This document shows, piece after piece, positions 1-11,721 of a DNA stretch of 64,000 nucleotides (position 1 is the stretch's first letter; each line of letters opens with the position of its first letter). Source of the stretch: Gymnopus androsaceus JB14 (taxonomy: Eukaryota > Basidiomycota > Agaricomycetes > Agaricales > Omphalotaceae). The stretch is taken from NCBI GenBank assembly GCA_009733575.1, contig ML769386.1, positions 248,001 to 312,000 of the forward strand, written 5' to 3'. The translations under genes were made by a program, and so were the position numbers. The notes below the pieces were generated by a model that saw only the letters and a program-made list of their open reading frames with translations, was not told the DNA's origin and ran no database searches.

Positions 1-209
1 ATTGAATAGGAAGCGCGGTGTATAGGAAGCGTAGTGCGCTTGACGAGTTTACATTATGTTCTATAGAAAGAAGAAAAACATTCACGGAAGTGCATTTGCA
101 AGATGCCAGTGGGGGTTGGTACGAAGTATAGGGGCTAAGCGATGCCCCTGGTGGTTATTCTTTGCGTGATATACTTTAAGTAGACACATGCACTTGTGAC
201 AAGTTAAGC

Positions 210-1493
210 TCAATGATTTAACGGAGACTCTGCATCACAGCGAGCAACGCATTCAAGGAATATATCAAAGAATCCGTTTACCTGTACGCAGTACTAGATG
301 AGTGCGGTAATCTCAAGCACAACGACCAAGACGTACATCTAAAGATTCCGTCACGATGCAGTTTTTCCCATTACTCCCCCAAGTGTCGTCGCACTTTCGA
401 TAATTCCACATGTCGACTACAGTCTCACCAGTCGAATGGGCGCCTGTTAACTCCACATCGACGCGAAAACGACGCGACTTGAAAAGTTCTGGATGCGCCA
501 CATACGCGACAGTGAGCGCATCATGCAACGGGGGACCGTCGTTAAACCCAAAAGTTGATTTGTACGCGTCGGCGAAGAAGCTGATCAGAGTTGAAAGGGT
601 ATGTCGAAGGTTGGTGTCAGCTTTCGGAAGAGGAGTGTCGGGACCCTCTGGAGTGAGCTTGGAAGAGCGGAGCTTCCAGTGGATGTCCCGAGTGAAAAGA
701 CAACGGTGAGTTACGTTAATTGGTATCATAACAGCAGGTCTAGGAGCGTCTAGGACGATTTGGGCAGCATGAGCTGTGTATAATGGTCAGCGAATGTTTA
801 CTGAAGAAATTGTAAGCTTACGGTCGCACAGAATGTTGAATTCTATATTGAAGGTCAATACAGCGACGATGGACAAGATATGACCTGACCAGCAACCGCA
901 GATCTATTTCCCAGCCCAACTCCTCCTCCCATGAACACAAACTGCTCGATAGCTTCTACCAGGTCTGGGTATACACTTACAAAGAGCGCAATATTGGTCA
1001 TTGGTCCACAAGAGATGACCGTAACCTTCTGGCCGGTACCCTTCTTCCAAGTTTGCTTAATGTGTAGCGCCATTCCTTCCAAGGCTCGAACGATCTGACC
1101 TTCTTCATCTTTTGCTATCATTGCCAGAACAGCTGAATCCCCAGGCTCTGGAAGACCTTCGACGCCTCCTAGTCCATCAGGTCCATGGATTTCAGGATCG
1201 TGCTTTGGATGAAGAAGTAAAGGTTTCGTGGCGCCAGGATAAACTTTGATACCAAGTTTCTGACCGCCAAAGGCAAGGAGACATCTAGCTGCATTAACTG
1301 CAGTATGATAGCTACTGGCGTTTCCATGGGTCTGACGCGAAAAGATGAGAATATATATATGTCGAAGATGGAGAAATCTAACCGTAGAGATGCCAAGAAG
1401 ATGGATGTTGGGAAGCTGTATGGAAAGCATTATGGCTGTAGCGTCGTCGTGGCCAGGATCGACGTCCAACCAAACTGGTATGAGCTCGTTCAT
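210..1493 (-). CDS. Inosine-uridine preferring nucleoside hydrolase
   Basis: Hydrolyses the N-glycosidic bond of ribonucleosides (purine/pyrimidine salvage), probably cytosolic. The N-terminus carries the family signature with the Asp-rich Ca2+ site (LDVDPGHDDA, about residues 9-18), followed by STTHGNAS after intron 1, then the core motifs MTNIAL, FMGGG, and EFNILCDPHAAQIVLDAP. The C-terminal exon has the HDALTVAY motif. At least four short introns are inferred. The last one begins with GTACGT just after VTESLD; splicing past the in-frame TGA at 313 gives a final exon ending SPLNH at 210, which matches the longer C-terminus usual in the fungal family. The start at 1493 places the Asp motif at the expected distance from the N-terminus. 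It is divergent from the gene at 1684, about 190 bp apart. No frame break was seen. Confidence 0.88.
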
Positions 1494-1637
1494 TTATGAT
1501 GAATGTGGTTTGGATGCAGAGAGTCAAAGCATAGTTCACTGATCGGCGGCACGATAACGATTCCGAGATCCAGCCATGTCACCTCATGTCACCATCTTCC
1601 TGACCTGATTCTCGCACTTCACCTGTGTTTGACAACA

Positions 1638-1645
1638 TATATAAA
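1638..1645 (+). promoter_or_regulatory. TATA box upstream of the unknown gene at 1684
   Basis: A perfect TATATAAA lies 38 bp before the ATG at 1684, so the leader would be very short. It sits in the 190-bp divergent intergenic region shared with the nucleoside hydrolase. Confidence 0.5.
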
Positions 1646-1683
1646 GCCACTCGTGTCTCAAGCTCTTCTCAAGCTCTCTCCCC

Positions 1684-2698
1684 ATGAGACCCACCAGAGT
1701 GTTTCGGCGACGTAACCCCGCATCTGCACCGAGGCAAACTCCTCCATCTTCAGTGCTTGGCGTCGACAAAGCCTTGATCGAACAGTTCATTGCGAATCAC
1801 AACAAGCAAGGACAGAGTCCACTCTTTGATCAGATTCCTCCAGAGGTCCGCAACACCATCTTTCTATATGCTCTTTTGAGCTACGAGGATCTTGGAACTA
1901 TATACCAAAGCGATGAGCATTATGTGCGCCCGAGTTACCACCATCCTTCCCGCATAGACCCCTCTTTGCTGCAGACATGTCGTCTCATCTACCTCGAGAC
2001 TCGCTTTCTTCCTGTCATGGCGGACGAGCATGCATTTTGGTGCCATCGTCCTCCTCCAGGCCTTCGGTACAGCAGTGATCCACGTTCCTATTTCAACCGT
2101 TTCTCGGAGGAACAAAAGGACCATGTCGACCGCGTGCATTTCTTTACACAGCAGTATTATCTCGAGGGTCACTTCTCCGGGATTGTGCACTAGCAGACAT
2201 GAGGCCACGATCATTGAAGATCACACTCCGACATGGAGATTGGTGGTTTTGGGAAGATAATAAACCACTCCATTTAAAGGATGGGTGGGCGAGGGGTTTC
2301 AAGGATTCCAGGAGACTCGAGGAAGTCATTCTAGAATTGGAAACGATCGAGAGGGATAAAGACCAAGTGAGTTTCTCTCAGGTCTTTTCACAAGACCAAG
2401 CTCATATTCTTGAAATTATCCTCAGATATATGCCATCGCGAACCGCGTGAGCAAGGAAACATACCCACTCCCCAAAGGTCGAATCCTCAGTACGGCCGGG
2501 AACCCACTAATCAAGCGGGAATGGATGGGACCAAGTCACCTTCCAGGTGTCCGTTCTAATAAGACACAGAGTCTCCGTTTTGATAAGACACAGAGTAGAT
2601 GGATAGAAAGAGATTCAGCGGAAGAACAATACTTCCCAGATCCTGGTTTGAAGTATTGCATAGTTCTGATCAAGTGGACTGCCGTGGAGAAATCCTAA
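1684..2698 (+). CDS. Unknown fungal protein, frame-broken
   Basis: No function is recognised with certainty. The segment FDQIPPEVRNTIFLYAL (about residues 48-65) followed by LLQTCRLIYLETRFLPV resembles the F-box/2EXR-like N-terminus of many fungal proteins of unknown function (LPxEIRxxI...LLxTCRxIYxEa). A second block (RPRSLKITLRHGDWWFWEDN) lies in another frame from about 2184, and a third exon follows a clear GTGAG...CAG intron at 2367-2425 and ends at 2698. The first two blocks are joined only if one base is added or two skipped near 2180. No intron of credible size fits: the only GT..AG there is 26 nt. It is therefore either a pseudogene or carries a sequencing indel. The TATA box at 1638 and the conserved-looking blocks argue for a real gene. 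Confidence 0.55.
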
Positions 2699-2879
2699 GA
2701 GAGGGAAGTACTGTAAATGTCTATTATTATGCCATGTATGAATCGACAAAGTTTGAGACCTGACGAATCGTTAGCTTCATGATAAGTAATGTGTATTGAA
2801 GTAATTCACCCCATCTCCAGTAGATCTCTGACTAGCCTCCGCAATTACTAACTCGCATGCCATGCTTTAAAGCATATCA

Positions 2880-3931
2880 TCAATCTATCCGCACGCTTTT
2901 CGCATCCTCCGCCTTTTCTTGCATCACTGAGCTAGCATCCTCCTTCGACAGAAACTGTACAGAGGTATTGTTGAAAGCGCCAGGCCAATCAGACGAGAAG
3001 GGTAACGGCGTGGAAGTTATGCCAGGAGCTACAGATAGGATGATTAGATGGATCAAGTATGAGGAAAATAGAAGTTGGACGTACCAATCTGAAGTACATG
3101 CGGAGCTGCGCTTTCCAATGAGCGGATGGAGTTACTAAGGATATTGATTACTTAAAGTAAAGCAGAGACGACGATTACTCACTTTCGTAAATAGTCATCG
3201 AAATGATTGCATATGAAAAGAATTTTTTCCAAGCGATCCAATGTCCAATTCACACACAAGACCCGTTCATACAGTGTTAGATCACAATGGGGCATGAAAA
3301 GGATCGTAGGTCCATTGGTTGCATCCGCCTTGCTCGTTTCCTAGAGAGAAATGAGATGATTCGTGCTGAGAAGAAGAAGAGAAACGCACCGGCGAATCCG
3401 AATCGTCATCCAACACATGAATCCCGAGTTGCTCAAACAGTGATCTATCTTCATTCGTGAAAACTGGGTCATAGGTCGAGATTTTGGAGTATTGCTACTT
3501 TACACAAGTTAGTTTTAGAGATGCTCTCTGAAAGGAAATGACGAACAATATCGAATACATCGCAAATCTTGAGAAGGAATGCCAACTGTGCGCGAGCATT
3601 TGCGGAGGTTTCTGGACTGCCCAAGCCCAAACACGTCACATTGTATTCCTGCTTCAACTCCGAGGCTCCATTTCGAATACGCGGTTCCAAAATCTCTGAA
3701 GCGAATTCAGAGCTGAAAGTTCACGATGATGGATCGAAATTATTCACTTGTACAGTTATCGAGCCAATGAGGGTCTAGGCCATCTTGTATGGAGCGTATT
3801 CTGGATGAGAGAGACGGTTTTTGCTGCTGGCGACCTTTGCGCTTTTTACGAGAAGGAGTAGAGAGCCATGCATCGTGCTTGTCATTGTTGATCATGATGA
3901 GCGAATAATCTACATAAGCGCCGAGATTCAA
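2880..3931 (-). CDS. SRR1-like domain protein
   Basis: Member of the SRR1/Ber1 family (plant SRR1 acts in light/clock signalling; yeast Ber1 in microtubule-related processes); the molecular function is not established. The family core is assembled across exons: NVTCLGLGSPETSANARAQ, then after an intron QYSKISTYDPVFTNEDRSLFEQLGI, then PTILFMPHCDLTLYERVL and WTLDRLEKILFICNHFDDYLRN. The SRR1 signature (GLG, YDP.F, FMPHC..LY, NW) is complete. The C-terminal exon runs FNNTSVQFLS to a stop at 2880. The N-terminus is basic (RKKRKGRQQQK). The start is uncertain: 3931 gives the longest open frame, and a downstream Met (MINNDKH) is possible. It is convergent with the unknown gene at 1684-2698. No frame break was found. 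Confidence 0.8.
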
Positions 3932-4404
3932 AATTTTCAGCTTTGACCGGCAGTCAAAGATAGGCGGATAGTTGTTTCAAAAACAGAGATTAACCTTTGC
4001 ATTCCTATAGTTCAAACGAGTGCAAAGCTAAAGCTAAAATACCAATTTTTTAGGTCGTAGTAGGAGGGAGCTGGGGCTGGTTGAGCGACTCTGTGCTTTT
4101 ATACTTACTGAACGACGTGTAGAGTATGTGTACATATAGTAACTGGCTACTAAACTCTACTAAAGCAAGATGGTGATACAATAGATCAGAAATGTCTGTT
4201 TACGGTCTCTCTCAATCCGTTGCCAAAGGGCCAGGAATCCCGTTGCATTTTGGAATTGTAGGCTGAAGCTACCAGAGTTTGCTTCTATAACGAATTTATT
4301 TCGTGTCTCTCTTGCAGTACTTACATTCTAATGAGGTATCTGCTTTGAAAACTATCAATACATTGGCTGCACCTGCGAGTCAGATACTATGCAACTGATA
4401 GCAT

Positions 4405-5804
4405 TTACGACGAGACCACTTCTCCAAATGCCTTAGCCAGGGCGTTGACTGCATCTGAAACTCCTTGCGTGCCGCTCTTCGTCACCCTGTATGCAATAGT
4501 GATAAGAAGATCTGTTCATCCTTTCATTGTCATTTCAACGCTTACTCTTTTGGGATTCAGATTATCGCCACAAAATCAGCAAACGCACTTGCGCATGCGC
4601 ATGAAAAAAAAGTCAAACGCACCATCAAGAATCAAGCTTATGTGTGTTCCTCCCTTGTATACCACACATTCAGCTTCTACACCCAAACTATTCAATTTCT
4701 CTGCATACGCTTTAGCTTCATTGCAAAGAATATCCATCTCTCCTGCAGCGATCCAAGCTTTTGGCGCCTTTCTTAGCAAGTCTTCTGGAGCTAGGAGTGG
4801 AGACGCCTCCCACTCCAACCACTCTTTTTCACTGCGGAAGTACATGCCCTTGAACCAGTTCACTCTAGCTGGCGACAGCATTGGCGCGTGTTTGTTGGAT
4901 TCCCAGCGACCTCCTGGGGCTTCTGTGGCGGTTTGGTCGAGTGAAGGGACGATGAGAAGTTGTAACGCCATTGGAGCAGGGAGGGGAGGGTCGAAAGAAG
5001 CTTCGGCTGACTTGAGTGCAAGAACTGTCGCGAGATTTCCACCACTACATGATAAAGAATTTGGTTATAAGTAAGTTAACCTGTAAGCTGATCTTACGCA
5101 GAGACTCCACCGGTCGCCGTCTTGGAGATATCGATATTGAGCAGCGCCTTCCCATCTGTTAAGGCCCACTGCAAGGCCTCGACAGCGTCTTCGACTGCCG
5201 CAGGAAACTTGATTCTCGGGTGCCAGCCTGTAATCGACGGATAATACTATGCATTTCGCACCTGCATTCCGTGATTTGCGATACATCCAGATTCCATCAT
5301 CAAAAGAGTATTGTTTTCGCTCACCGACGCAGAGATTCGTGATTATCGACTGTTCGCTGTCGAGCCCTCCCAGTGCCCATCCTCCTACAATCGACGTGTT
5401 ATGGAGTGTTTCATGCCCGATATACTAGACTCACCTCCTACAATTTGTTATGGACCGTCTCATATCTGGATACACCGGATGTAATGGGGGAACTAACCAT
5501 GAAAGTAGACCAACAGGGGCCAACCGTTTATCGGAGGTTCTCCCGGAGGTGTATAAGCCCTCATCCTTTGCCCCATCTTCAACTCGTATTCTTCGATTTT
5601 GCCTACATCAAGAGGCTTCTTGGATCCAATTGAAAACGGGGCTGGCGCGCGCATCTTGACAGGGTCCCAAGGGAGCGTGTGTGGCGGGGTGACAAATTGA
5701 AGGTACTTTTCATGGAATGCAACGTATTCAGGATCCAGCTTTGAGATGATTGAGGGGTGAAGGGGCTGCTTTGGAATGGGCTGTGGCTCGTTGGCGTTAG
5801 ACAT
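4405..5804 (-). pseudogene. Alpha/beta-hydrolase (esterase/lipase), tandem copy 1, frameshifted
   Basis: Alpha/beta-hydrolase fold-3 (HSL-like) esterase, about 340 residues. Visible motifs in order: oxyanion-hole HGGGW (complete only if the microexon at 5435-5437 is spliced in), DYRLAPE, nucleophile elbow GVSAG (split by an intron), acid region GEMDILCNEA, and catalytic His in GGTH, then a short last exon ending VVSS at 4405. Compared with copy 2 (6707-8092) there is one extra A on the + strand at about 5212, just after RLAPEN. It shifts the frame and removes the nucleophile, Asp and His. Copy 2 is intact at that site, so copy 1 is either inactivated or misread. Introns: 5438-5497, 5385-5434, a 63-nt intron before GAKCIV, one within the elbow motif, and one after ISLILD. 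The start at 5804 is shared with copy 2. Confidence 0.78.
5435..5437 (-). other. Candidate 3-nt microexon (GAG), hydrolase copy 1
   Basis: Exon 1 ends in the codons for YFH plus one G at 5498. A 60-nt intron (GTTAGT...TTGTAG, 5438-5497) is followed by GAG, then a 50-nt intron (GTGAGT...TTGTAG, 5385-5434), then GAGGATGGG. Including GAG yields HGGGW, the canonical oxyanion motif; skipping it as one 113-nt intron gives HGGW. Both options keep frame, so only transcripts can decide. Confidence 0.5.
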
Positions 5805-6706
5805 TGTTATCGGTGGGAGATTCTGCCTGAACTTTATGCAGTCCCGAAGACGGTCATTTGATCATTTTTCGACTTTTTCTTCTTCTGCGGGTCTCATAGA
5901 TATTTGTAACCTTTCGGTGTGAGAGCTGTTCTATCTACGGGCTCCTACGGCTCTGCGAGATAGCTTTGAAAGAACAATACGATTGATTCATCAATCGCAA
6001 CGGTGGACAAAGGACCCAGGTCTTCGATCGAACCTCCGAAATTGAAATGTCTCAAGAAGAATTGGAAGTATTAGTAGTGTGAAGACGATAGCAAAGTATT
6101 CGTCCCGAGTAATTTGAATAGTGCTCTTGATGGACTGGGTTTATACTGAACTTCCGAAGAGGTTGAATCACTGCTGGAATCCTGATTCCTGCGTGTAAAA
6201 GATACTGAGCAGTGGTAACACAACGGAAGGAAGGACGACCTGACCAGCACCAAAATTTTCAGCTTTATAATTGTATCAAACACAGGGAATTGATAGTTGT
6301 TTCAAAGACAAGGATCAACCTTTGGATTCCTGAGAGCCAAGCTCAAAGTTGAACAAACGAAAATTGGACTACTTACCAATTTTCTAGGCCGTAGTAGGGT
6401 CACCGTAGGGAGAGGCTGACTGTAAACAGACAATACACAATCGTCAAGACGATCGTGTAGAGCATATATGAACTGGTTAATAAAGCTTAAGCAAGATGTT
6501 GGTATCGCAATAATTGAAGAGTGCGTTCACAGCTTCTCTCGCGCCGTCTTGCATTTTGTACATAGGAAGCTACTTGAATTTACTTCTATAACGAATTTAT
6601 TTCGTGTTTTTCTTACAGTACATTCTAATGAGGTCTGCTTTAAAGATTATCAATACATTGTTTCCATGAGTCGGATACTAATTACCTAGCATGAAACTGA
6701 TAGCAT
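5805..6706. other. Spacer between tandem hydrolase copies
   Basis: I see no credible gene here. The spacer is itself part of the duplication. The stretch around 6080-6210 resembles 8440-8570 (shared phrases such as TATTCGTC, GGGTTTATAC and ATACTGAGCAGTG), and 3960-4020 resembles 6285-6345. The duplicated unit is therefore about 2.3 kb and includes flanking non-coding DNA. Confidence 0.5.
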
Positions 6707-8092
6707 TTACGACGAGGCCGTGTCTCCGAATGCCTTAGCCAGGGCGTTGACTGCGTCTGAAACTCCTTGCGCGCCGCTCTTCATCACTCTGTATACAGTT
6801 ATGGTAAGAAGATCTGTTCAACCATTCATTGTCATCTCAACGCTTACTCTTTTGGAATTCAGATTATCGCCACAAAATCAGTAAACGCACTTGTGTATGA
6901 AGAAAAAAAAGCCAAACGCACCATCAAGAATCAAGCTTATGTGTGTTCCTCCCTTGTATACCACACATTCAGCTTCTACACCCAAACTATTCAATTTCTC
7001 TGCATATGCTCTAGCTTCATTGCAAAGAATATCCATCTCTCCTGCAGCGATCCAAGCCTTTGGTGCCTTTCTTAGCAAGTCTTCTGGAGCGAGAAGTGGA
7101 GACGCTTCCCATTCCAGCCAGTCTTTTTCACTGCGGAAGTACATGCTCTTGAACCAGTTCATCCTAGCTGGAGACAGCATTGGCGCGTGCTTGTTGGACT
7201 CCCAACGACCTCCTGGGGCCTCTGTGGCGGTTTGGTCGAGTGTAGGGACGATGAGAAGTTGTATCGCCATTGGAGCAGGGAGGGGAGGGTCGAAAGAAGC
7301 TTCGGCTGACTTGAGTGCAATAATTGTTGCGAGGTTTCCACCACTACATGAAAAGAATTTGGTTATAAATAAGTTAACCTGTAAGCTGATCTTACGCAGA
7401 GAGTCCTCCGGTCGCCGTCTTGGAGATATCGATATTGAGCAGGACCTTCCCATCTGTTAAGGCCCACTGCAAGGCCTCGACAGCGTCTTCGACTGCCGCA
7501 GGAAACTTGTTCTCGGGTGCCAGCCTGTAATCGACGGATAATACTACGCATTTCGCACCTGCGTTCCGTGATTTGCGATACATCCATCATCAAAAGAGTA
7601 TTGTTTTCACTCACCGACGCAAAGATTTGTGATAATTGACTGTTCGCTGTCGAGCCCTCCCAGTGCCCATCCTCCTACAATCGACGGTTGTGGAGTGTTT
7701 CATGCGCGATACACTGCACTCACCTCCTACAATTCGTTATGGAGCGTCTCATATCTGGATACACCGGAAGTAATGGGAGAACTAACCATGAAAGTAGATT
7801 AACAGGGGCCAACCGTTTATCGGGGGTTCTCCCGGAGGTGTATAAGCCCTCATTCTTTGCCCCATCTTCAACTCGTGTTCTTCGATTTTGCCTACATCAA
7901 GAGGCTTCTTGGATCCAATGAAAATGGGACTGGCGCACGCATCTTGACTGGGTCCCAAGGGAGCGTGTGTGGCGGGGTGAGGAATTGAATGTATTTTTCA
8001 TGAAATGCAACGTATTCAGGATCCAGCTTTGGAATGATTGAGGGGTGAAGGGGTTGCTTTGGGATGGGCTGTGGTTCGTTGGTGATAGACAT
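6707..8092 (-). pseudogene. Alpha/beta-hydrolase (esterase/lipase), tandem copy 2, frameshifted
   Basis: Second copy of the fold-3 hydrolase, very similar to copy 1 across exons and introns. It keeps [21 protein letters not shown], the GLSAG elbow, MDILCNEA and the GGTH His in one frame, so the catalytic half is intact. It lacks one T near 7919 compared with copy 1. Copy 1 reads PFSIGSKKPLDVGK there; copy 2 shifts to a short frame and stops, so the N-terminal exon is broken before the HGGGW motif. The two copies are thus damaged at different points. The microexon arrangement is conserved at 7724-7726. The last exon ends at 6707. Either both are young pseudogenes or one or both indels are assembly errors. 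Confidence 0.75.
7724..7726 (-). other. Candidate 3-nt microexon (GAG), hydrolase copy 2
   Basis: Same arrangement as in copy 1: a GTTAGT...TTGTAG intron, GAG, a GTGAGT...TTGTAG intron, then GAGGATGGG. Borders and the GAG are preserved although intron interiors have diverged, which suggests the borders matter. Confidence 0.5.
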
Positions 8093-8732
8093 TGTTATCG
8101 GTAGAGGATTCTGCGTGAACTTTACGAGTATATATATGTAGTCTCAACGCCGGACGGTCACTTGATCATTTTGCGCTTTCTTATCTACGGGCTTCCGCGG
8201 GTACGTCCTGTCTACGGGCTCCTACGGGTGTGTCATACAATTCAGGCTTGTGAGATCAGCTTCCAAGAACGATAAGATTGGTTCATCGTCGCAACTTGCT
8301 AAATGCTAGACAAGCATACTAAGAGTCTTTTTGTATGCTTGCAATGTCTGTAGGCTCCACGTAGAGCCCGGCTCGTCCCCAAGAAGAAAAAGAATGAACG
8401 CTGATCATAGCGACATTGAAATGTTCCAAGAAGTAGCTGTGACGGCGAAGCGAAGTATTCGTCTGAGTAACTTGATATTGCTCTTGACGGACGGGGTTTA
8501 TACCAAAGTTCCGAAAGAAGTTGAGTTACTGGAATCCTGTGTAAAAATACTGAGCAGTGATAACACATAACACATCGAAAGGAAGGATCAGCCTCCCATC
8601 GCCTCATATTTAACGCTTTGACTTCTTTATTGTATTGTAAATAAAATAAATAGAGTAAATGGCGAGAACACATACATAGATTAAAAAAATAGGCGTACAT
8701 CATGTCATAATTAAAATAGTCTTTAAATGGTT
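8093..8732. other. Intergenic, upstream copy of the duplicated hydrolase unit
   Basis: No gene recognised. It contains the diverged duplicate of the 5.9-6.25 kb spacer and an A/T-rich stretch (8630-8720) that is probably the 3' flank of the GEN1-like gene ending at 8733. Confidence 0.5.
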
Positions 8733-11721
8733 TTAATCACTCAGTTCAATTACATCCACAGCATTCGTCGTGGTCACCTTTGCATTCGCCTGCCGGCCAG
8801 TCCCAGCCAGTTTCGCTTTGGACCTTGCTCGAGCGCGCAATAGCGGCGGTATATCGTCGTCGTCACTTCCGACATGCCTTCCAACATTCAGGTCAGCATC
8901 AGACGAGGTCCATCTGGAGGAGCAGGTTTTGAGCTCCGGTCTAAGGTTGGGATTTGGAACGTCAGATGCCTTCAAATGGCCAGGCAACAACGTTCTGGAT
9001 TTCGGTCTAGGTTTCGCCGACTTTGCAGGAGGTTTAAGATTGGGAACGAATCTAGGAGGAGGCGGTTTATCGTCGTCTTCCGAATCAGATATGAATATAG
9101 GGCCTTTGGGAGCATTGGCATTGCTAGATGGTTGGAGCGTTGAGTCGCTCCGGGCAATCTGAGAAGGAGCAGATGCAGATTTCAGCGGAGTACGTCTCAT
9201 AGGTGTTGGAGAAGTGGCTCGTGGTCGTGAAGGGTGCTGAATATCTCGTATGGTCTTTCGAGTCATGTCATCGTCAAGCCCTTTAGGGTAGGTGTGATCT
9301 TTCGATTTGCGAGGTGATTTGTTCAGGATGCCCTCCCTGGTTTTCCGTGGACTGGATTCGTCCTCCGAAGCTAATGAATCGGACGAAGACGTAATCGCAT
9401 TTCGCTTTGCGTGTTTTTTTCTGCGGGGAGGGCGTCTGAGGAGGAGGAGTAGGGTTATCATTGAAAGGATCATCACTGTCTTCCATTGACAAGGGGAAAG
9501 GTGCGACCTTCTCCGAAGCAGAGGACTCAGGGCGAACGGAATTGAGTTTGCCGCTTTTCTTCTTCTTTGGCGTGCCGATTTCATCGATTAGGGAAAGCAA
9601 GCTACTATCCGCACGAGGAATGGAAGCTTTCTGTTTGCCCTTTGCATTTCTAGAGGGCTTAGAGACATTAAAGAGGGACTTTATGTCCTCTTTGCGCGCG
9701 GTAGCGGAACTTGCTTTGCTTGTGGAAGATAACTCGTAGGCGTCAGCGTCGACGGTATCGTCTATCGATACCCAGTCCATGTAAGGTTTCTTCCGAGGGG
9801 CAATGCGGGAAGTAGTAGGAAGGAACCGCTGTTCGTGATATTCCATGTCTTCGTCAGATGAATCGACGCCATACGTCGAGAAACGATTGCCAGCTTTCAC
9901 AACAGGCTGTGTTATCGCCTTCACCTTAGCCTTCCGTTTGGGTACATCACCAAGACAAGGTTCTTCCTCCGCAGGCACTGCGGTTTCGGCGTTTGCTTTC
10001 GCTTTCGCTTTCGGCTTCCTCGGTGACTTAGCCTTGGGTTCCTGGTCCGTAGATTTAGTCTTCTTCCCTTTGCCTGCCTTTTTCTCCTCCTTTCGCCTTA
10101 GAACTCCTCGTATGCTTCGACTATGCCAGGAACTGCTTCTTTGACCATTATTGCGGGAAGCCAAAGCTTCAAAGGCAGGGTGGGGTCTGGATACTCTTTC
10201 TTCGACTTGGCCTTCGTGGCACCTTCGCTATCGGAATGGGAATCGTCTGCAAATTCGTCTTCAAATTCGGCCCATTCATCCTTGTCATCAGGACGACGTA
10301 TACCCTTGACCCCAGACGCAGTAAGCTGGACTAAAATAGTCGGGTTGACTGCGACGCGATACTCGAGTGTTTTAGAGGTGGATTCGTGCGTCCGGGTTTT
10401 CGAGATGTCTTTGATGAGCGCAGGGCACGGAGAATCGTCGTCCTCAGGAGGATAGTCCGTCGAGCAGAAATGGGAGCGAATATGCTCGAGCGAAATCGTA
10501 CTCGCGTCAAAAGCCTGCGATTGGCGAAGTAGGACAGCTCGTCGCATGATTCGAAGAACGACGCCCTGGAATATAACGGTGCGGAACCGCTTGATGATGC
10601 TTTCCATAAATCCCCATTCGAAATAGAACTCGCATTTTTCAGCGAGCATGGGTAAGGAAGGATCCTTCTTCAGCCATCCGTCTTGACCTCCATTGTTCAC
10701 CAAGAGGTCGTCATAGCGTTCGGAGCGACCCAACGTTTCACTGGTGACTGGCCTGAGATAAGCAAGCAAAACTTTGATATCCGGAAAGGTTTCGGGGACA
10801 CTATCAGCTAACTTTGGCGATTTATGAGGCAAAAACCCCGATGAATTCGTCCTCAGCTCCTGGGATAGCTGCGCCCTCCACTGTCGAAGAAAAGTATTCA
10901 ACTGGGGAGAGTCTTTGGGGTGGTTGATAGCAGCCTTACACAGACTCTTCCCGAACCCTGCCCGGGCAAGACCGCACGAGATTTTGATTCCGCAATTGGT
11001 GAGGCTTGATCCATAATCACCGCCTGAGCAGAGGGCGATGAAAATAAGATCTTCGCGGTCGAGGTGAAATTCAGGATGGGGCAGGGTGTAAGTAATGACT
11101 TTGGCCTTTTCGATTGCGCTCTTCGCGCCAGCGTGAGTAGAGGAGTGGTTTCGGTATGACCACATTCGCGCCAAAGAGAAAGTTGTCCACATCATCAGAT
11201 AAAATTCCATCTATTACGCCAATCCTATTCAAGAACGCAAGTTCTGCCTCTGCTTCTCCAGGAGCCTTGATAAAAGAAGCAACTCATGAGAATCTGGCTA
11301 TTGATTCATGGCGTTTACGCACCGTTCGATATTCAAAACCAAAAGCTTCAATGATAGCCTGCATCCCAGTCACCAACTTGTTCACAGATTTATTGATCCT
11401 TTTCCCCCGCTTAATGTCTGGTCTCATGGGTCCGTCGAATACGAAGAGAGGCAAGAAGCCCTGACTGAGAAGTTGGGCGCAACGAAAGAAAAGAGTGCGA
11501 AGCTCTGGATTTTCGCCTTCTTTGCCATACTCTGCGTGAAAGAACCATATCGAGGCATCGACGCCTATTCGAAAGCCGCGGTTGGTGGTGCCAAATTTTG
11601 TGAGGAAAGGGCGGTCAATGTAGTGACTGATTGAGCCGGTTCCAAAAGCTATAAAAGTTTTGAGTAGGGGGGTATGGACAGGGCGTTTAGTATTTACCGG
11701 CCAGAGCCCTGCGACACCCAT
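8733..11721 (-). CDS. GEN1/Yen1-like XPG-family structure-specific endonuclease, frame-disrupted
   Basis: XPG/Rad2 nuclease of the GEN1 type (Holliday-junction resolvase, nuclear). The XPG-N domain opens with MGVAGLW at 11721 and contains VDASIWFFHAEYG and FVFDGPMRP. XPG-I is APGEAEAELAFLNR...ILSDDVDNFLFGA with the metal-binding acidic residues. The helix-hairpin-helix region reads LCSGGDYGSSL.NCGIKISCGLARAGFGKSL. The C-terminal third is basic, Ser/Pro-rich and disordered (KKEEKK, SDSEDDD), ending DVIELSD at 8733. Intron 1 (GTGCGT...AAG) ends at about 11275. The reading frame breaks at three places without any possible intron: about 11154 (VVI to RNHSS, one extra base), about 10105 (after EAYEE, one base short) and a T7 run at 9414-9420 (one extra). 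Frame continuity on both sides suggests a real gene with indels or recent decay. Confidence 0.75.

Noticed and set aside
2168..2193. 26-nt GT..AG as an intron in the gene at 1684
   Set aside because: Far shorter than any other intron in the window (45 nt or more), so a frameshift is more likely.
10098..10164. Intron joining the two frames of the GEN1-like gene
   Set aside because: Available GT..AG pairs are about 30-55 nt, lack good donors and would remove family-conserved coding.
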